Of a stretch of DNA of 41,770 nucleotides, positions 8,394-15,864 are shown piece after piece. The position numbers were made by a program, and so were the translations under genes. This DNA comes from CAZEQK01 sp964514395. GTDB lineage: Bacteria; Bacillota; Bacilli; Tepidibacillales; Tepidibacillaceae. Numbering within the stretch: the stretch's first letter is position 1; every line of letters begins with the position of its first letter. The stretch covers positions 1-41,770 of the forward strand of contig CAZEQK010000027.1 in the NCBI GenBank assembly GCA_964514395.1, read 5' to 3'. Under the pieces are notes generated by a model. That model was not told the DNA's origin. It did no database searches and saw only the letters and a program-made list of their open reading frames with translations.

Positions 8394-8600
8394 CCCTTAT
8401 AAGGACTGTACCACTAAAATTCAAGAATGTTTAAAATTTCGTCTAAAAGAAGTTTCACCTAACCATTTTAAATATGATTATAATACAAAAAGGTAGTCTG
8501 TAGGGAGGTAGAATTTAATTTTAAAATTTTTTATTAAAGGTCTGCATGGTTTATAATGAAAACAACTTCAACTATAAACGTTAGATAAAGGGGAACAGAA

Positions 8601-9374
8601 ATGTTAAAGGATAAAATAGTAGTGATAACAGGGGCATCAAGTGGAATTGGTGCAGAAATAGCAATGCTAGCTGCCAAACAAGGAGGTATCCCCATCTTAA
8701 TGGCACGATCCTTAGATAAGCTTCAGCAGGTTGCCGAAAAAATAGACGGAGAGCATGCCGTGTATCAGCTTGATGTTGGAAAGACGGACCAGGTGAATAC
8801 TGTGATAAAAGAGGTTATACATAGATATAAGCGAATTGATGTGTTGATAAATAATGCTGGCTATGGTGTCTTTGATTATGTGGTAGATGCAACAATAGAG
8901 GATTTGGAAGCGATGATGAATGTAAACTATTTAGGAATGGTAAGGTGTATAAAAGCTGTACTTCCTTCCATGCTTGTGCAACAATCTGGTCAAATTATCA
9001 ATATTGCCTCCGTTGCAGGGAAAATTGCTACTGCAAAATCAGTCGGCTATTCTGCGACGAAGTTTGCAATGATTGGTTTTACAAACGGTTTAAGGCATGA
9101 ATTAAAGGGAACAGGAATCTATGCTTCTACCGTTAATCCTGGTCCAATCGATACACCTTTCTTTGATAAGGCTGATCCTGAAGGAACCTATGTCGAGAAT
9201 GTAAAATGGCTGATGCTAACACCTGAAAAGGTGGCAAATAAGGTAATGAAGGTTATGATTCATAAGAAGCGGGAGATTACCATCCCATTTATGGCAAGCG
9301 TGGGCACAAAACTCTTTAGTATTTTTCCAAAAACCTTTGATAGATTGATGGGCAATAAACTGAATAAAAAGTAG
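8601..9374 (+). CDS. Short-chain dehydrogenase/reductase
   Basis: The 257-residue product is a classical SDR. It has a nucleotide-binding TGASSGIG (residues 10-17), NNAG (84-87), catalytic Asn109, Ser137 and the YxxxK pair Tyr150/Lys154 (YSATK). Such enzymes use NAD(P)H to reduce or oxidise a carbonyl or alcohol; the substrate cannot be told from sequence. The overall form, including GPIDTPFF and a basic hydrophobic C-terminus, resembles the DltE/YqjQ-like group. AAAGGGGAA precedes the ATG. A gene for an ADP-ribosylglycohydrolase starts 22 nt after the stop, so the two are probably co-transcribed. Confidence 0.9.
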   Translation: MLKDKIVVITGASSGIGAEIAMLAAKQGGIPILMARSLDKLQQVAEKIDGEHAVYQLDVGKTDQVNTVIKEVIHRYKRIDVLINNAGYGVFDYVVDATIEDLEAMMNVNYLGMVRCIKAVLPSMLVQQSGQIINIASVAGKIATAKSVGYSATKFAMIGFTNGLRHELKGTGIYASTVNPGPIDTPFFDKADPEGTYVENVKWLMLTPEKVANKVMKVMIHKKREITIPFMASVGTKLFSIFPKTFDRLMGNKLNKK

Positions 9375-9380
9375 CGTGAA

Positions 9381-9389
9381 GGGGGGGGG
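9381..9389 (+). promoter_or_regulatory. Nine-G tract serving as ribosome binding region
   Basis: Nine consecutive Gs followed by AGA lie 7 nt before the TTG start at 9397. They are the only ribosome-site-like sequence for that gene. A G homopolymer this long is unusual in DNA this AT-rich and is a potential slippage site. Confidence 0.55.
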
Positions 9390-9396
9390 AGATAGG

Positions 9397-10320
9397 TTGA
9401 ATCACGATAAGATACGAGGGGCACTATTTGGAGTGGCGATTGGGGATGCCTTAGGTGCGACGGTTGAATTTATGACCCGGAAGGAAATAAAAGCAGCATA
9501 TGGTATGCATATGGAAATCATAGGTGGGGGCTTTCATCGGCTAGAAAAGGGAGAAATAACTGATGATACGGCAATGACTCTAGCTGTGGCAAAGGGTATT
9601 ATTGCAGCGAGGGAGGAACCGATTCCCGCCATTGGGAATGAATTTGTAGCGTGGTATCAATCAAAGCCAAAAAGTATGGGAAATACGATTAGGTTATCAA
9701 TCGAACAGTTTATAGAATTGGGCGATTGGAAGCAGGCAGCAAAGAAAACGGCGGAAAAACTAAATGGAAGAACTGCTGGAAATGGAAGCCTCATGCGAAC
9801 CTTACCAATAAGCCTTGCCTACAATGATCAATATCAACAAATGGATAAAGTGGCTGTTGAAGTATCAAATATGACTCATTGGAATCGAGAAACAGCGCTT
9901 TCTTGTCTTTTCTATAATCGTTTTGCGGCAGCATTGCTTGTAGTGAATGAGAAGGAGAAGGCTTATAGCATAGCATTAGAACAGGTGACGCCTTTATTTA
10001 TCGATGAAGCAGGGATAAAAATAATGGAGCTGCTTAATCAGATGGATCGTCTTGATTTCTATGAAATGAAGGCCTCAGGCTATGTAATCGATACACTAAT
10101 AACGTCAATTAAAGCCTTTTTAACATTTGATAGCTTTGAAAGAATTCTGATTGAAGTCGTTAATTTAGGAAATGATGCAGATACAGTAGGTGCTGTAGCA
10201 GGGGGATTGGCTGGAAGCTTTTATGGTTTTCAGCATATTCCTGCTCGCTGGATAAAGGCTTTAAAGGTGAAAGAGGAGATAGAAGAAATCGCAGAGGGAC
10301 TGCAATCTATCGATTCTTAA
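9397..10320 (+). CDS. ADP-ribosylglycohydrolase (DraG-like)
   Basis: From TTG at 9397 the protein has 307 residues. It carries the family signatures in order: GALFGVAIGDALGA (8-21), the metal-binding ITDDT (54-58), GNGSLMRTLP, HWNRETALSC and the C-terminal GNDADTVGAVAGGLAG. The conserved Asp and Thr residues coordinate two Mg ions in DraG-type hydrolases, which remove ADP-ribose from proteins or small molecules. The target is unknown; no ADP-ribosyltransferase is nearby. A GTG at 9376 would add seven residues across the G tract, but would leave the start without a ribosome site. It is probably co-transcribed with the upstream SDR. No terminator is obvious before the thi promoter. Confidence 0.88.
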   Translation: MNHDKIRGALFGVAIGDALGATVEFMTRKEIKAAYGMHMEIIGGGFHRLEKGEITDDTAMTLAVAKGIIAAREEPIPAIGNEFVAWYQSKPKSMGNTIRLSIEQFIELGDWKQAAKKTAEKLNGRTAGNGSLMRTLPISLAYNDQYQQMDKVAVEVSNMTHWNRETALSCLFYNRFAAALLVVNEKEKAYSIALEQVTPLFIDEAGIKIMELLNQMDRLDFYEMKASGYVIDTLITSIKAFLTFDSFERILIEVVNLGNDADTVGAVAGGLAGSFYGFQHIPARWIKALKVKEEIEEIAEGLQSIDS

Positions 10321-10342
10321 AAACTTTAAAGAAAATTTATGT

Positions 10343-10371
10343 TTTACATCTTAGGAAAATCAGTCTATAAT
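10343..10371 (+). promoter_or_regulatory. Sigma-A promoter of the thi operon
   Basis: TTTACA (10343-10348), a 17-bp spacer, then TATAAT (10366-10371). Transcription would start near 10378, about 25 nt before the riboswitch. Confidence 0.75.
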
Positions 10372-10402
10372 TTAAATTGAAAATTGAATACTTAAATTTT
10401 TT

Positions 10403-10487
10403 CACTAGGGGTGCCTTATTGGCTGAGAAAGCATATCATGCTTGACCCTTTGGACCTGATCTGGATCATACCAGCGTAGGAAAAGTG
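10403..10487 (+). promoter_or_regulatory. TPP riboswitch (THI box)
   Basis: The THI-box consensus blocks are all present and in order: CACTAGGGGTGCC, GGCTGAGA, ACCCTTTGGACCTGATC and GGATCATACCAGCGTAGG-AAAAGTG. The aptamer binds thiamin pyrophosphate and represses thi genes. It lies directly upstream of thiC. The 8-nt segment TGATCTGG (10457-10464) inside the aptamer is complementary to CCAGATCA at 10526-10533, giving a possible antiterminator for the hairpin that follows. Confidence 0.97.
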
Positions 10488-10529
10488 ATGGAACAAAGCT
10501 TATATGCTTTTCTAATGCAAGATTTCCAG

Positions 10530-10565
10530 ATCATCGTCCTTATTAAAAAGGAGGATGATTTTTTT
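10530..10565 (+). terminator. Riboswitch expression-platform terminator covering the thiC ribosome site
   Basis: ATCATCGTCCTT (10530-10541) pairs with AAGGAGGATGAT (10548-10559), 11 pairs with one G·G mismatch, followed by seven Ts. The 3' arm contains the thiC Shine-Dalgarno sequence, so the same hairpin could end transcription or hide the ribosome site. Its 5' arm overlaps the predicted antiterminator pairing at 10530-10533. Confidence 0.85.
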
Positions 10566-11921
10566 ATGCCAACACAAATGACTTTTGCAAAACAAGGAAT
10601 CATTACAGATCAAATGAAAAGAGTTGCTGAAAGAGAGGGATTGGATCCAAAGCTTGTCATGGAAGAGGTGAAACGGGGTCGTTTGGTTATTCCTGCTAAC
10701 GTCAATCATAAGAGCTTGGACCCGATGGGAATTGGTATTAGTACAAAATGTAAGGTAAATGCTAATATTGGGAATTCTGCTGTAACCTCTAATATTGATG
10801 AGGAATTAAGAAAATTGGATACTGCAGTGAAATATGGGGCAGATACTGTGATGGATCTATCAACAGGTGGAGATATTGATAGGATTCGCGGAGCTATTAT
10901 TGAAAAGAGTACCGTACCTATTGGAATCGTTCCCATTTATCAAGCGGTGGAAATGGTAGAAAAAGTTGAAGATTTAACACCTGAAATTTTATTAAAGATA
11001 GTGGAGCAGCAGGCGAAGCAGGGTGTGGATTATATGACGATTCATGCAGGAACCCTTTTAGAGTTTATCCCATTAGTGGAGAATAGAATTACTAAAATTG
11101 TTAGTCGCGGTGGATCATTAATGGCACAATGGATGATACATTATCATCGACAAAATCCTTTTTATACCCATTTTGATGAGCTATTAGATATTTGTAATCA
11201 ATACGATGTCACATTAAGTTTAGGAGATGGATTACGTCCTGGAAGTCTTCATGATGCGAGTGATGAAGCACAGTTTGCTGAATTAAAGGTATTAGGTGAG
11301 CTTACAAAACGTGCATGGGAAAAAGATGTTCAAGTGATGATCGAAGGTCCTGGTCATATTCCGTTAGATGAAATTGAAATGAATGTGAAAATGGAAATGG
11401 AATACTGTTATGAAGCACCATTTTATGTGTTAGGACCATTAGTTACTGATATTGCACCAGGATATGATCATATTACCTCGGCAATTGGTGCAGCAGTAGC
11501 TGGGATGCATGGAACCGCCATGCTATGCTATGTAACGCCAAAGGAGCATCTCGGTTTACCAAATGAAGAGGATGTTAAACAAGGAATGGTTGCTTATAAA
11601 ATAGCTGCCCATTCTGCTGATATAGCTAGACATCGCAAGGGTGCTAGAGATTGGGATGATGAATTATCAAGGGCGAGATATAACTTCGATTGGAATCGTC
11701 AATTTGAATTAGCACTTGATCCAGAAACTGCGAGAAGCTATCATGATGAAACACTTCCACAGGAGGTTTTTAAGGAAGTGGAATTCTGTTCGATGTGTGG
11801 ACCAAAATTCTGTTCAATGAAAATTTCCCAGGACATTGAAATATTTAATCAAAAGGTGGATAAATCTGAATGGTCTCAGGTGACGCTAGATAATCCTTTA
11901 AAGGAAGAAGTAAATGGTTAA
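10566..11921 (+). CDS. thiC: Phosphomethylpyrimidine synthase ThiC
   Basis: ThiC converts aminoimidazole ribotide to hydroxymethylpyrimidine phosphate, the pyrimidine half of thiamin, by radical SAM chemistry. The 451-residue protein is the short form without the long N-terminal extension of enterobacterial or plant enzymes. Its C-terminal 4Fe-4S motif CSMCGPKFC (Cys408, Cys411, Cys416) is intact. Other family blocks include GADTVMDLSTGGD and IEGPGHIPLDEIEMN. An upstream GTG start at 10485 inside the riboswitch is unlikely, because AAAAGGAGGATG precedes the ATG at 10566. It is the first gene of the TPP-controlled operon and overlaps the next ORF by 8 nt. Confidence 0.97.
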   Translation: MPTQMTFAKQGIITDQMKRVAEREGLDPKLVMEEVKRGRLVIPANVNHKSLDPMGIGISTKCKVNANIGNSAVTSNIDEELRKLDTAVKYGADTVMDLSTGGDIDRIRGAIIEKSTVPIGIVPIYQAVEMVEKVEDLTPEILLKIVEQQAKQGVDYMTIHAGTLLEFIPLVENRITKIVSRGGSLMAQWMIHYHRQNPFYTHFDELLDICNQYDVTLSLGDGLRPGSLHDASDEAQFAELKVLGELTKRAWEKDVQVMIEGPGHIPLDEIEMNVKMEMEYCYEAPFYVLGPLVTDIAPGYDHITSAIGAAVAGMHGTAMLCYVTPKEHLGLPNEEDVKQGMVAYKIAAHSADIARHRKGARDWDDELSRARYNFDWNRQFELALDPETARSYHDETLPQEVFKEVEFCSMCGPKFCSMKISQDIEIFNQKVDKSEWSQVTLDNPLKEEVNG

Positions 11922-12123
11922 TGGAAGTAAAAAAGCTAGTGTTAATATACCAATAACGATATCAATAGACTCTTTTCATCAGCAACAGAGGCAATGTATA
12001 CATGACACTTGTAACAATATCATTCAGCTTATGATAAAAAATAAACAAATATTAAAATACACCTTCTGTAGTAAGTGTGGTCAGGTTTATTATATCGATG
12101 ATTTAGGTAGGGAAAAAGTATGA
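11914..12123 (+). CDS. Small Cys-containing protein of the thi operon, unknown
   Basis: The family is not recognised. The 69-residue frame overlaps thiC by 8 nt and thiD by 4 nt (ATGA), and has AAGGAAG 6 nt before its ATG. It is almost certainly translated as part of the operon. Four cysteines are arranged as C28-x4-C33 and C52-x2-C55 (FCSKCGQVYY); the second pair looks like half of a zinc knuckle or an iron-sulfur site. It has no membrane segment or signal peptide. By position it may assist ThiC or metal/sulfur handling, but this is inference only. Confidence 0.7.
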   Translation: MVNGSKKASVNIPITISIDSFHQQQRQCIHDTCNNIIQLMIKNKQILKYTFCSKCGQVYYIDDLGREKV

Positions 12124-12914
12124 TACCACATGTATTAACAATTGCTGGTTCAGATAGCAGTGGAGGCGCGGGTATTCAAGCAGATATAAAAACATTTCAG
12201 GAACTACATGTTTATGGCATGAGTATTATAACCGCAATCACTGCTCAAAATACGATGGGTGTTCAGTATGTTTATCCTTTGCCTAAAGAGGCTATTAATG
12301 AACAGTTAAATGCTATTTTTAAAGATATCAGGCTTCATGCAATTAAGATTGGTATGTTATACAGTGCTGAGATCGTTGAATTAGTTGCTAGGAAGCTTGT
12401 TGAATTTGTCGATTCGGTACCGATTGTATTAGATCCAGTACGCATTGCAAAGGGTGGTCAAGAACTGTTATCAAGGGATGCTTTGAGAAGCTTATGTGAT
12501 CAATTAGCCCCGTTGACCACTGTATTTACACCAAATATTCCTGAAGCAGAAGAAATTTTAAATAGAAGGATAGAAACAAGAGAAGCTATGTTAGATGCAG
12601 GGAAGGAACTATTATTATGTGGTGCAAAATCTATCCTGTTAAAGGGTGGACATTTTGAGGAAGAAAATACGGTGATAGACCTTTTTATTGAGAAGAATCA
12701 AATGAAATGGCTGGAAAATCGGCGTATAAAAACAAACCATACCCATGGTACGGGATGCACTTTAGCTAGTGCGATTACAGCTGAATTAGCGAAAGGAACG
12801 GAAGTAACAGAGGCGGTTGAAAAGGCGAATAGAATGATACATTCAGCTATTAAAAATTCTTTCTCAATCGGACATGGTCATGGACCAGTAAATCACTGGA
12901 GCTTGAGGGATTGA
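12120..12914 (+). CDS. thiD: Hydroxymethylpyrimidine/phosphomethylpyrimidine kinase
   Basis: ThiD phosphorylates HMP and HMP-phosphate to HMP-pyrophosphate for coupling by ThiE. The 264-residue ribokinase-fold protein shows the N-terminal AGSDSSGGAGIQADIKTF block, LDPVRIAKGG (usually DPVM), FTPNIPEAEEIL and the anion-hole/catalytic HGTGCTLASAI. The start overlaps the preceding small ORF by 4 nt. The stop codon TGA is provided by the first bases of a dispersed repeat (ATTGAAAC). Confidence 0.95.
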   Translation: MIPHVLTIAGSDSSGGAGIQADIKTFQELHVYGMSIITAITAQNTMGVQYVYPLPKEAINEQLNAIFKDIRLHAIKIGMLYSAEIVELVARKLVEFVDSVPIVLDPVRIAKGGQELLSRDALRSLCDQLAPLTTVFTPNIPEAEEILNRRIETREAMLDAGKELLLCGAKSILLKGGHFEEENTVIDLFIEKNQMKWLENRRIKTNHTHGTGCTLASAITAELAKGTEVTEAVEKANRMIHSAIKNSFSIGHGHGPVNHWSLRD

Positions 12915-12967
12915 AACAACTCCCTCTTACGGTGTTAAAGAGGGAGTCTTGTTAAAACCGAAGATAA
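12910..12967 (+). repeat. Dispersed palindromic repeat, copy 2, inside the thi operon
   Basis: This copy has the same length as copy 1 and nearly the same bases, including the full ACTCCCTCTT / AAGAGGGAGT stem. It starts in the last codons of thiD and ends 23 nt before thiS. It makes up nearly all of the only sizeable gap in an otherwise tightly packed operon. In mRNA it would form a 10-bp hairpin without a U-run. Confidence 0.9.
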
Positions 12968-12990
12968 AGAGCAGTATTGGAGGTGTTCAC

Positions 12991-13191
12991 TTGCAAATCT
13001 TAGTGAATGGAAAGGAAGAATATATCGAAGAAAATCATAGTTTATTAGATTATTTATTGAAAAAGGATATGGTGCCTCATACGGTGATTGTTGAATATAA
13101 TCAGAGGGTGATTACCTCTGATCAATTGGCAAATATTATTCTAGTAGAAGATGATCGCTTAGAAATATTAAGCGTAGTAGGAGGAGGTTAA
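12991..13191 (+). CDS. thiS: Thiamin biosynthesis sulfur carrier ThiS
   Basis: From TTG at 12991 (GGAGGTG 5 nt upstream) the product is 66 residues, the usual size of ThiS. It ends in the required Gly-Gly (VVGGG), which is adenylated and thiocarboxylated to donate sulfur to thiazole. The ubiquitin-like pattern (LVNGKEEY at the start, IILVEDDRLEILSVVGGG at the end) is clear. An earlier in-frame TTG at 12949 lies within the dispersed repeat and lacks a ribosome site. ThiF, needed for activation, is not in the window. Confidence 0.93.
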   Translation: MQILVNGKEEYIEENHSLLDYLLKKDMVPHTVIVEYNQRVITSDQLANIILVEDDRLEILSVVGGG

Positions 13192-13192
13192 T

Positions 13193-13960
13193 ATGACGGA
13201 TCCATTTTTATTAGGGGGAGAAGTATTTCAAAGTCGTCTAATTGTAGGGACAGGAAAATTTTCGAACGATGCATTATTACCTGATGTGATAGCTCATTCA
13301 GGGTCACAGGTGGTTACTGTAGCAATACGTAGAGTGGATTTCGATTCCAATAAGGAAAATGTATTACAGCATGTACCTAAAGGAATAAAATTACTTCCAA
13401 ATACATCTGGGGCAAGAACAGCAGATGAGGCTGTAAGAATAGCAAGAATTGCTCAAGCTGCCGGTATGGGAAATTGGATCAAAATTGAAGTGATTAAGGA
13501 TCAGAAATATCTCCTTCCTGACAATTTTGAAACGATAAAAGCAACAGAAATATTAGCGAAGGAAGGATTTGTCGTTTTACCATATATGAATCCTGATCTA
13601 ATGGTAGCGAAGCAGCTAAAAGAAGTAGGCGCTGCTGCAGTTATGCCACTAGGAGCACCAATTGGATCAAATAGAGGCCTTAAAACGAAGGAATTAATTA
13701 GAATTTTAATAGAGGAGATAGATTTACCAATTATTGTTGATGCAGGGATTGGCAAGCCATCTGAAGCAGCTGAAGCGATGGAGCTAGGGGCAGATGCTGT
13801 TTTAATTAACACAGCGATTGCAACTGCAGGTGATCCTATTTATATGGCAGGGGCATTTGCTTATGCTGTGAAAGCAGGGAGACTTGCATATTTGTCAGAA
13901 TTAGGCCCTACTTCCTTGGTAGCAGAAGCATCATCGCCATTAACAGGATTTTTAGATTAA
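13193..13960 (+). CDS. thiG: Thiazole synthase ThiG
   Basis: ThiG builds the thiazole phosphate ring from deoxyxylulose phosphate, dehydroglycine and ThiS-thiocarboxylate. The 255-residue TIM-barrel protein has GTGKFSN, VTVAIRRVD, the Schiff-base Lys97 in WIKIEVI, and the phosphate-binding DAGIGKPSEAAEAMELGADA. It starts 1 nt after the thiS stop, with GGAGGAGG inside the end of thiS, so the two are coupled. Dehydroglycine would come from ThiH, encoded next. Confidence 0.96.
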   Translation: MTDPFLLGGEVFQSRLIVGTGKFSNDALLPDVIAHSGSQVVTVAIRRVDFDSNKENVLQHVPKGIKLLPNTSGARTADEAVRIARIAQAAGMGNWIKIEVIKDQKYLLPDNFETIKATEILAKEGFVVLPYMNPDLMVAKQLKEVGAAAVMPLGAPIGSNRGLKTKELIRILIEEIDLPIIVDAGIGKPSEAAEAMELGADAVLINTAIATAGDPIYMAGAFAYAVKAGRLAYLSELGPTSLVAEASSPLTGFLD

Positions 13961-13987
13961 ATTATGACTAGCTTAGAAGGTGGATAT

Positions 13988-15094
13988 ATGAGTTACTTCA
14001 ATATATATGAACAGTTAAAGGACGAACCTTTTGAAGATTATTTTGCTTCAGTGACGACAAATGATGTCAAGCAGGTTCTAGCAAAGACAAGGTTAAATAA
14101 ATATGATTTTTTGACATTGCTTGCGCCAGCTGCCGAGGAATTAATGGAGGAAATAGCACAAAAAGCTCATAAAATCACTGTACAAAACTTTGGGAAAACC
14201 ATATTACTATTTACTCCTCTTTACCTATCAGATTATTGTGTAAATAAATGTGTCTACTGCAGCTATAGTGTGGAGAATAAATTTGAGAGAAAAAAATTGA
14301 CTATAGATGAAATTGAAATAGAAGCAAAGGAAATAGCTAAAACAGGTCTTAAGCATGTACTCATTTTAACTGGAGAATCGAATCTCCATACACCTGTTTC
14401 CTATTTAATGGATAGTGTAGAAGTTCTAAAAAAATATTTTACTTCTGTTTCAATAGAAGTTAATCCACTAGAAACAGAGGAATACTCCCAATTAGTAGCA
14501 GCAGGAGTTGACGGCTTAACCGTATATCAAGAGGTTTATAATCAAGAGATCTATAAACGGCTTCATCTAAAGGGTCCAAAGCGTAACTATCAGTACCGTC
14601 TTGATGCTGCTGAAAGAGGCTGCAAGGCTGGAATGAGAAATGTTAATATTGGCGCCTTGTTGGGCTTTGATGATTGGCGAAAAGAGGTATTTTTCACAGG
14701 AATCCATGCAGCATATTTACAAGAGAAATACTTAGAAACAGATATTGGTGTTTCGTTTCCACGGTTGAGACCTTATTTAGGTAGCTTTCAGCCTGATGTG
14801 GATGTGACGGATAAAAATCTTGTACAATCTATGCTTGCCTTACGTATATTTTTACCTAGGATAGGTATTACCCTATCAACAAGAGAAAGTGCGGAATTAA
14901 GAGATCAGCTCCTTTATTTGGGGGTGACAAAGATGTCCGCAGGATCTTCTACAAGCGTTGGTGGCTATGCCCAAGAAGACGAAGGCACGAATCAATTTGA
15001 AATATCTGATGAAAGAACAGTTTCTGAGGTTTATCGTAGCCTGCTTAAGAAGGGATACCAACCAGTATTTAAGGATTGGCATATATTGGTATGA
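13988..15094 (+). CDS. thiH: 2-iminoacetate synthase (tyrosine lyase) ThiH
   Basis: ThiH is a radical-SAM enzyme that cleaves tyrosine to give dehydroglycine for ThiG. It is the oxygen-sensitive alternative to ThiO. The 368-residue product carries the cluster motif C84-x3-C88-x2-C91 (CVNKCVYC) and the family segment HVLILTGESN. The C-terminus includes MSAGSSTSVGGY. The start at ATG 13988 is preferred because AGAAGGTGG precedes it; an in-frame ATG at 13964 lacks a ribosome site. Its presence suggests thiazole synthesis under low oxygen. Confidence 0.95.
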   Translation: MSYFNIYEQLKDEPFEDYFASVTTNDVKQVLAKTRLNKYDFLTLLAPAAEELMEEIAQKAHKITVQNFGKTILLFTPLYLSDYCVNKCVYCSYSVENKFERKKLTIDEIEIEAKEIAKTGLKHVLILTGESNLHTPVSYLMDSVEVLKKYFTSVSIEVNPLETEEYSQLVAAGVDGLTVYQEVYNQEIYKRLHLKGPKRNYQYRLDAAERGCKAGMRNVNIGALLGFDDWRKEVFFTGIHAAYLQEKYLETDIGVSFPRLRPYLGSFQPDVDVTDKNLVQSMLALRIFLPRIGITLSTRESAELRDQLLYLGVTKMSAGSSTSVGGYAQEDEGTNQFEISDERTVSEVYRSLLKKGYQPVFKDWHILV

Positions 15095-15113
15095 GAAAAG
15101 GAGGAACCGTTGG

Positions 15114-15746
15114 ATGGCATACAAAGCTGTATTAGATACAGGGATATATGGTATAACGGCCGAAAAATTCTCCAATGGAAAAACGAATATTGAAGTAGTA
15201 AAGGAAATGATAGAGGCTGGCATTAACATGATTCAATATCGAGAAAAGGAAAAAACGAAGCTCGCTAAATATAAGGAATGTGTAGAAATTAGAAGAATGA
15301 CTAAGGAAGCAGGGGTTACGTTTATCATCAATGATGATGTTGATATTGCTCTTTTAGTTAAAGCGGATGGTGTTCATATCGGGCAAGATGATTTACCCAT
15401 TGAACAGGTTAGAAAACTAGTTGGTGATGAGATGATGATTGGTGTTTCTACCCATTCCTCAAAGCAGGCGCAAGAAGCCGTTACAAAAGGAGCGGATTAT
15501 ATTGGTGTAGGCCCTCTTTTTAAAACGTATACGAAGGATAATGTTGTTGATCCAGTCGGCTTAGAATATTTAGAATATGTTATCGCTCATCTAACGATAC
15601 CATTTGTAGCGATAGGTGGAATTAAAGAACATAATATAGTAGAAGTGAAAAACAAAGGAGCAAAAACGATTTGCTTGGTCACAGAGATTGTTCAAGCAGA
15701 GGATATCGGAGCAAAAGTAAAAAAGCTTGTGAAGCTAATAGGCTAG
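15114..15746 (+). CDS. thiE: Thiamin-phosphate synthase ThiE
   Basis: ThiE joins HMP-pyrophosphate and thiazole phosphate into thiamin phosphate. From the ATG at 15114 (AAAAGGAGGA upstream) it has 210 residues, the normal length. Signatures are MIQYREK, FIINDDVDIALLVKADGVHIGQDD, GVSTHS, YIGVGPLFKTYTK (usually GP.FPT.TK) and FVAIGGI. The open frame extends back over the end of thiH, but that part is out of phase with it and lacks a ribosome site. It is the last gene of the operon, followed by a strong terminator. Confidence 0.95.
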   Translation: MAYKAVLDTGIYGITAEKFSNGKTNIEVVKEMIEAGINMIQYREKEKTKLAKYKECVEIRRMTKEAGVTFIINDDVDIALLVKADGVHIGQDDLPIEQVRKLVGDEMMIGVSTHSSKQAQEAVTKGADYIGVGPLFKTYTKDNVVDPVGLEYLEYVIAHLTIPFVAIGGIKEHNIVEVKNKGAKTICLVTEIVQAEDIGAKVKKLVKLIG

Positions 15747-15753
15747 AAATCTG

Positions 15754-15788
15754 AAGCTGTTAACCATTATGGTTAGCAGCTTTTTTTT
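15754..15788 (+). terminator. Terminator of the thi operon
   Basis: AAGCTGTTAACC pairs with GGTTAGCAGCTT (12 pairs, one wobble) around a 5-nt loop, followed by a run of Ts. Confidence 0.95.
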
Positions 15789-15826
15789 CTATCTGGTTTT
15801 TTATATGATAATATGATAATATAACA

Positions 15827-15847
15827 AATGTTCTATAATAAAACATT
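15827..15847 (+). promoter_or_regulatory. Inverted repeat over the psuK promoter region
   Basis: AATGTT and AACATT flank a 9-nt centre that contains a TATAAT-like -10 (15834-15839). The site lies 18 nt before the start of a kinase that carries its own N-terminal helix-turn-helix. It may be an operator; no clear -35 was found. Confidence 0.4.
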
Positions 15848-15864
15848 ATAATTAAGTGGTGAAT

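Noticed and set aside
12949..12990. Upstream TTG start for thiS within the repeat
   Set aside because: It would add 14 residues absent from ThiS and lacks a ribosome site; TTG at 12991 has GGAGGTG at good spacing.
13501..13812. Minus-strand 103-codon frame inside thiG
   Set aside because: It is antisense to conserved ThiG sequence, and composition follows the sense codons; no start signals.
14958..15113. N-terminal extension of thiE over the end of thiH
   Set aside because: It is out of frame with a conserved ThiH C-terminus; the ribosome site at 15096-15105 marks the ATG at 15114.
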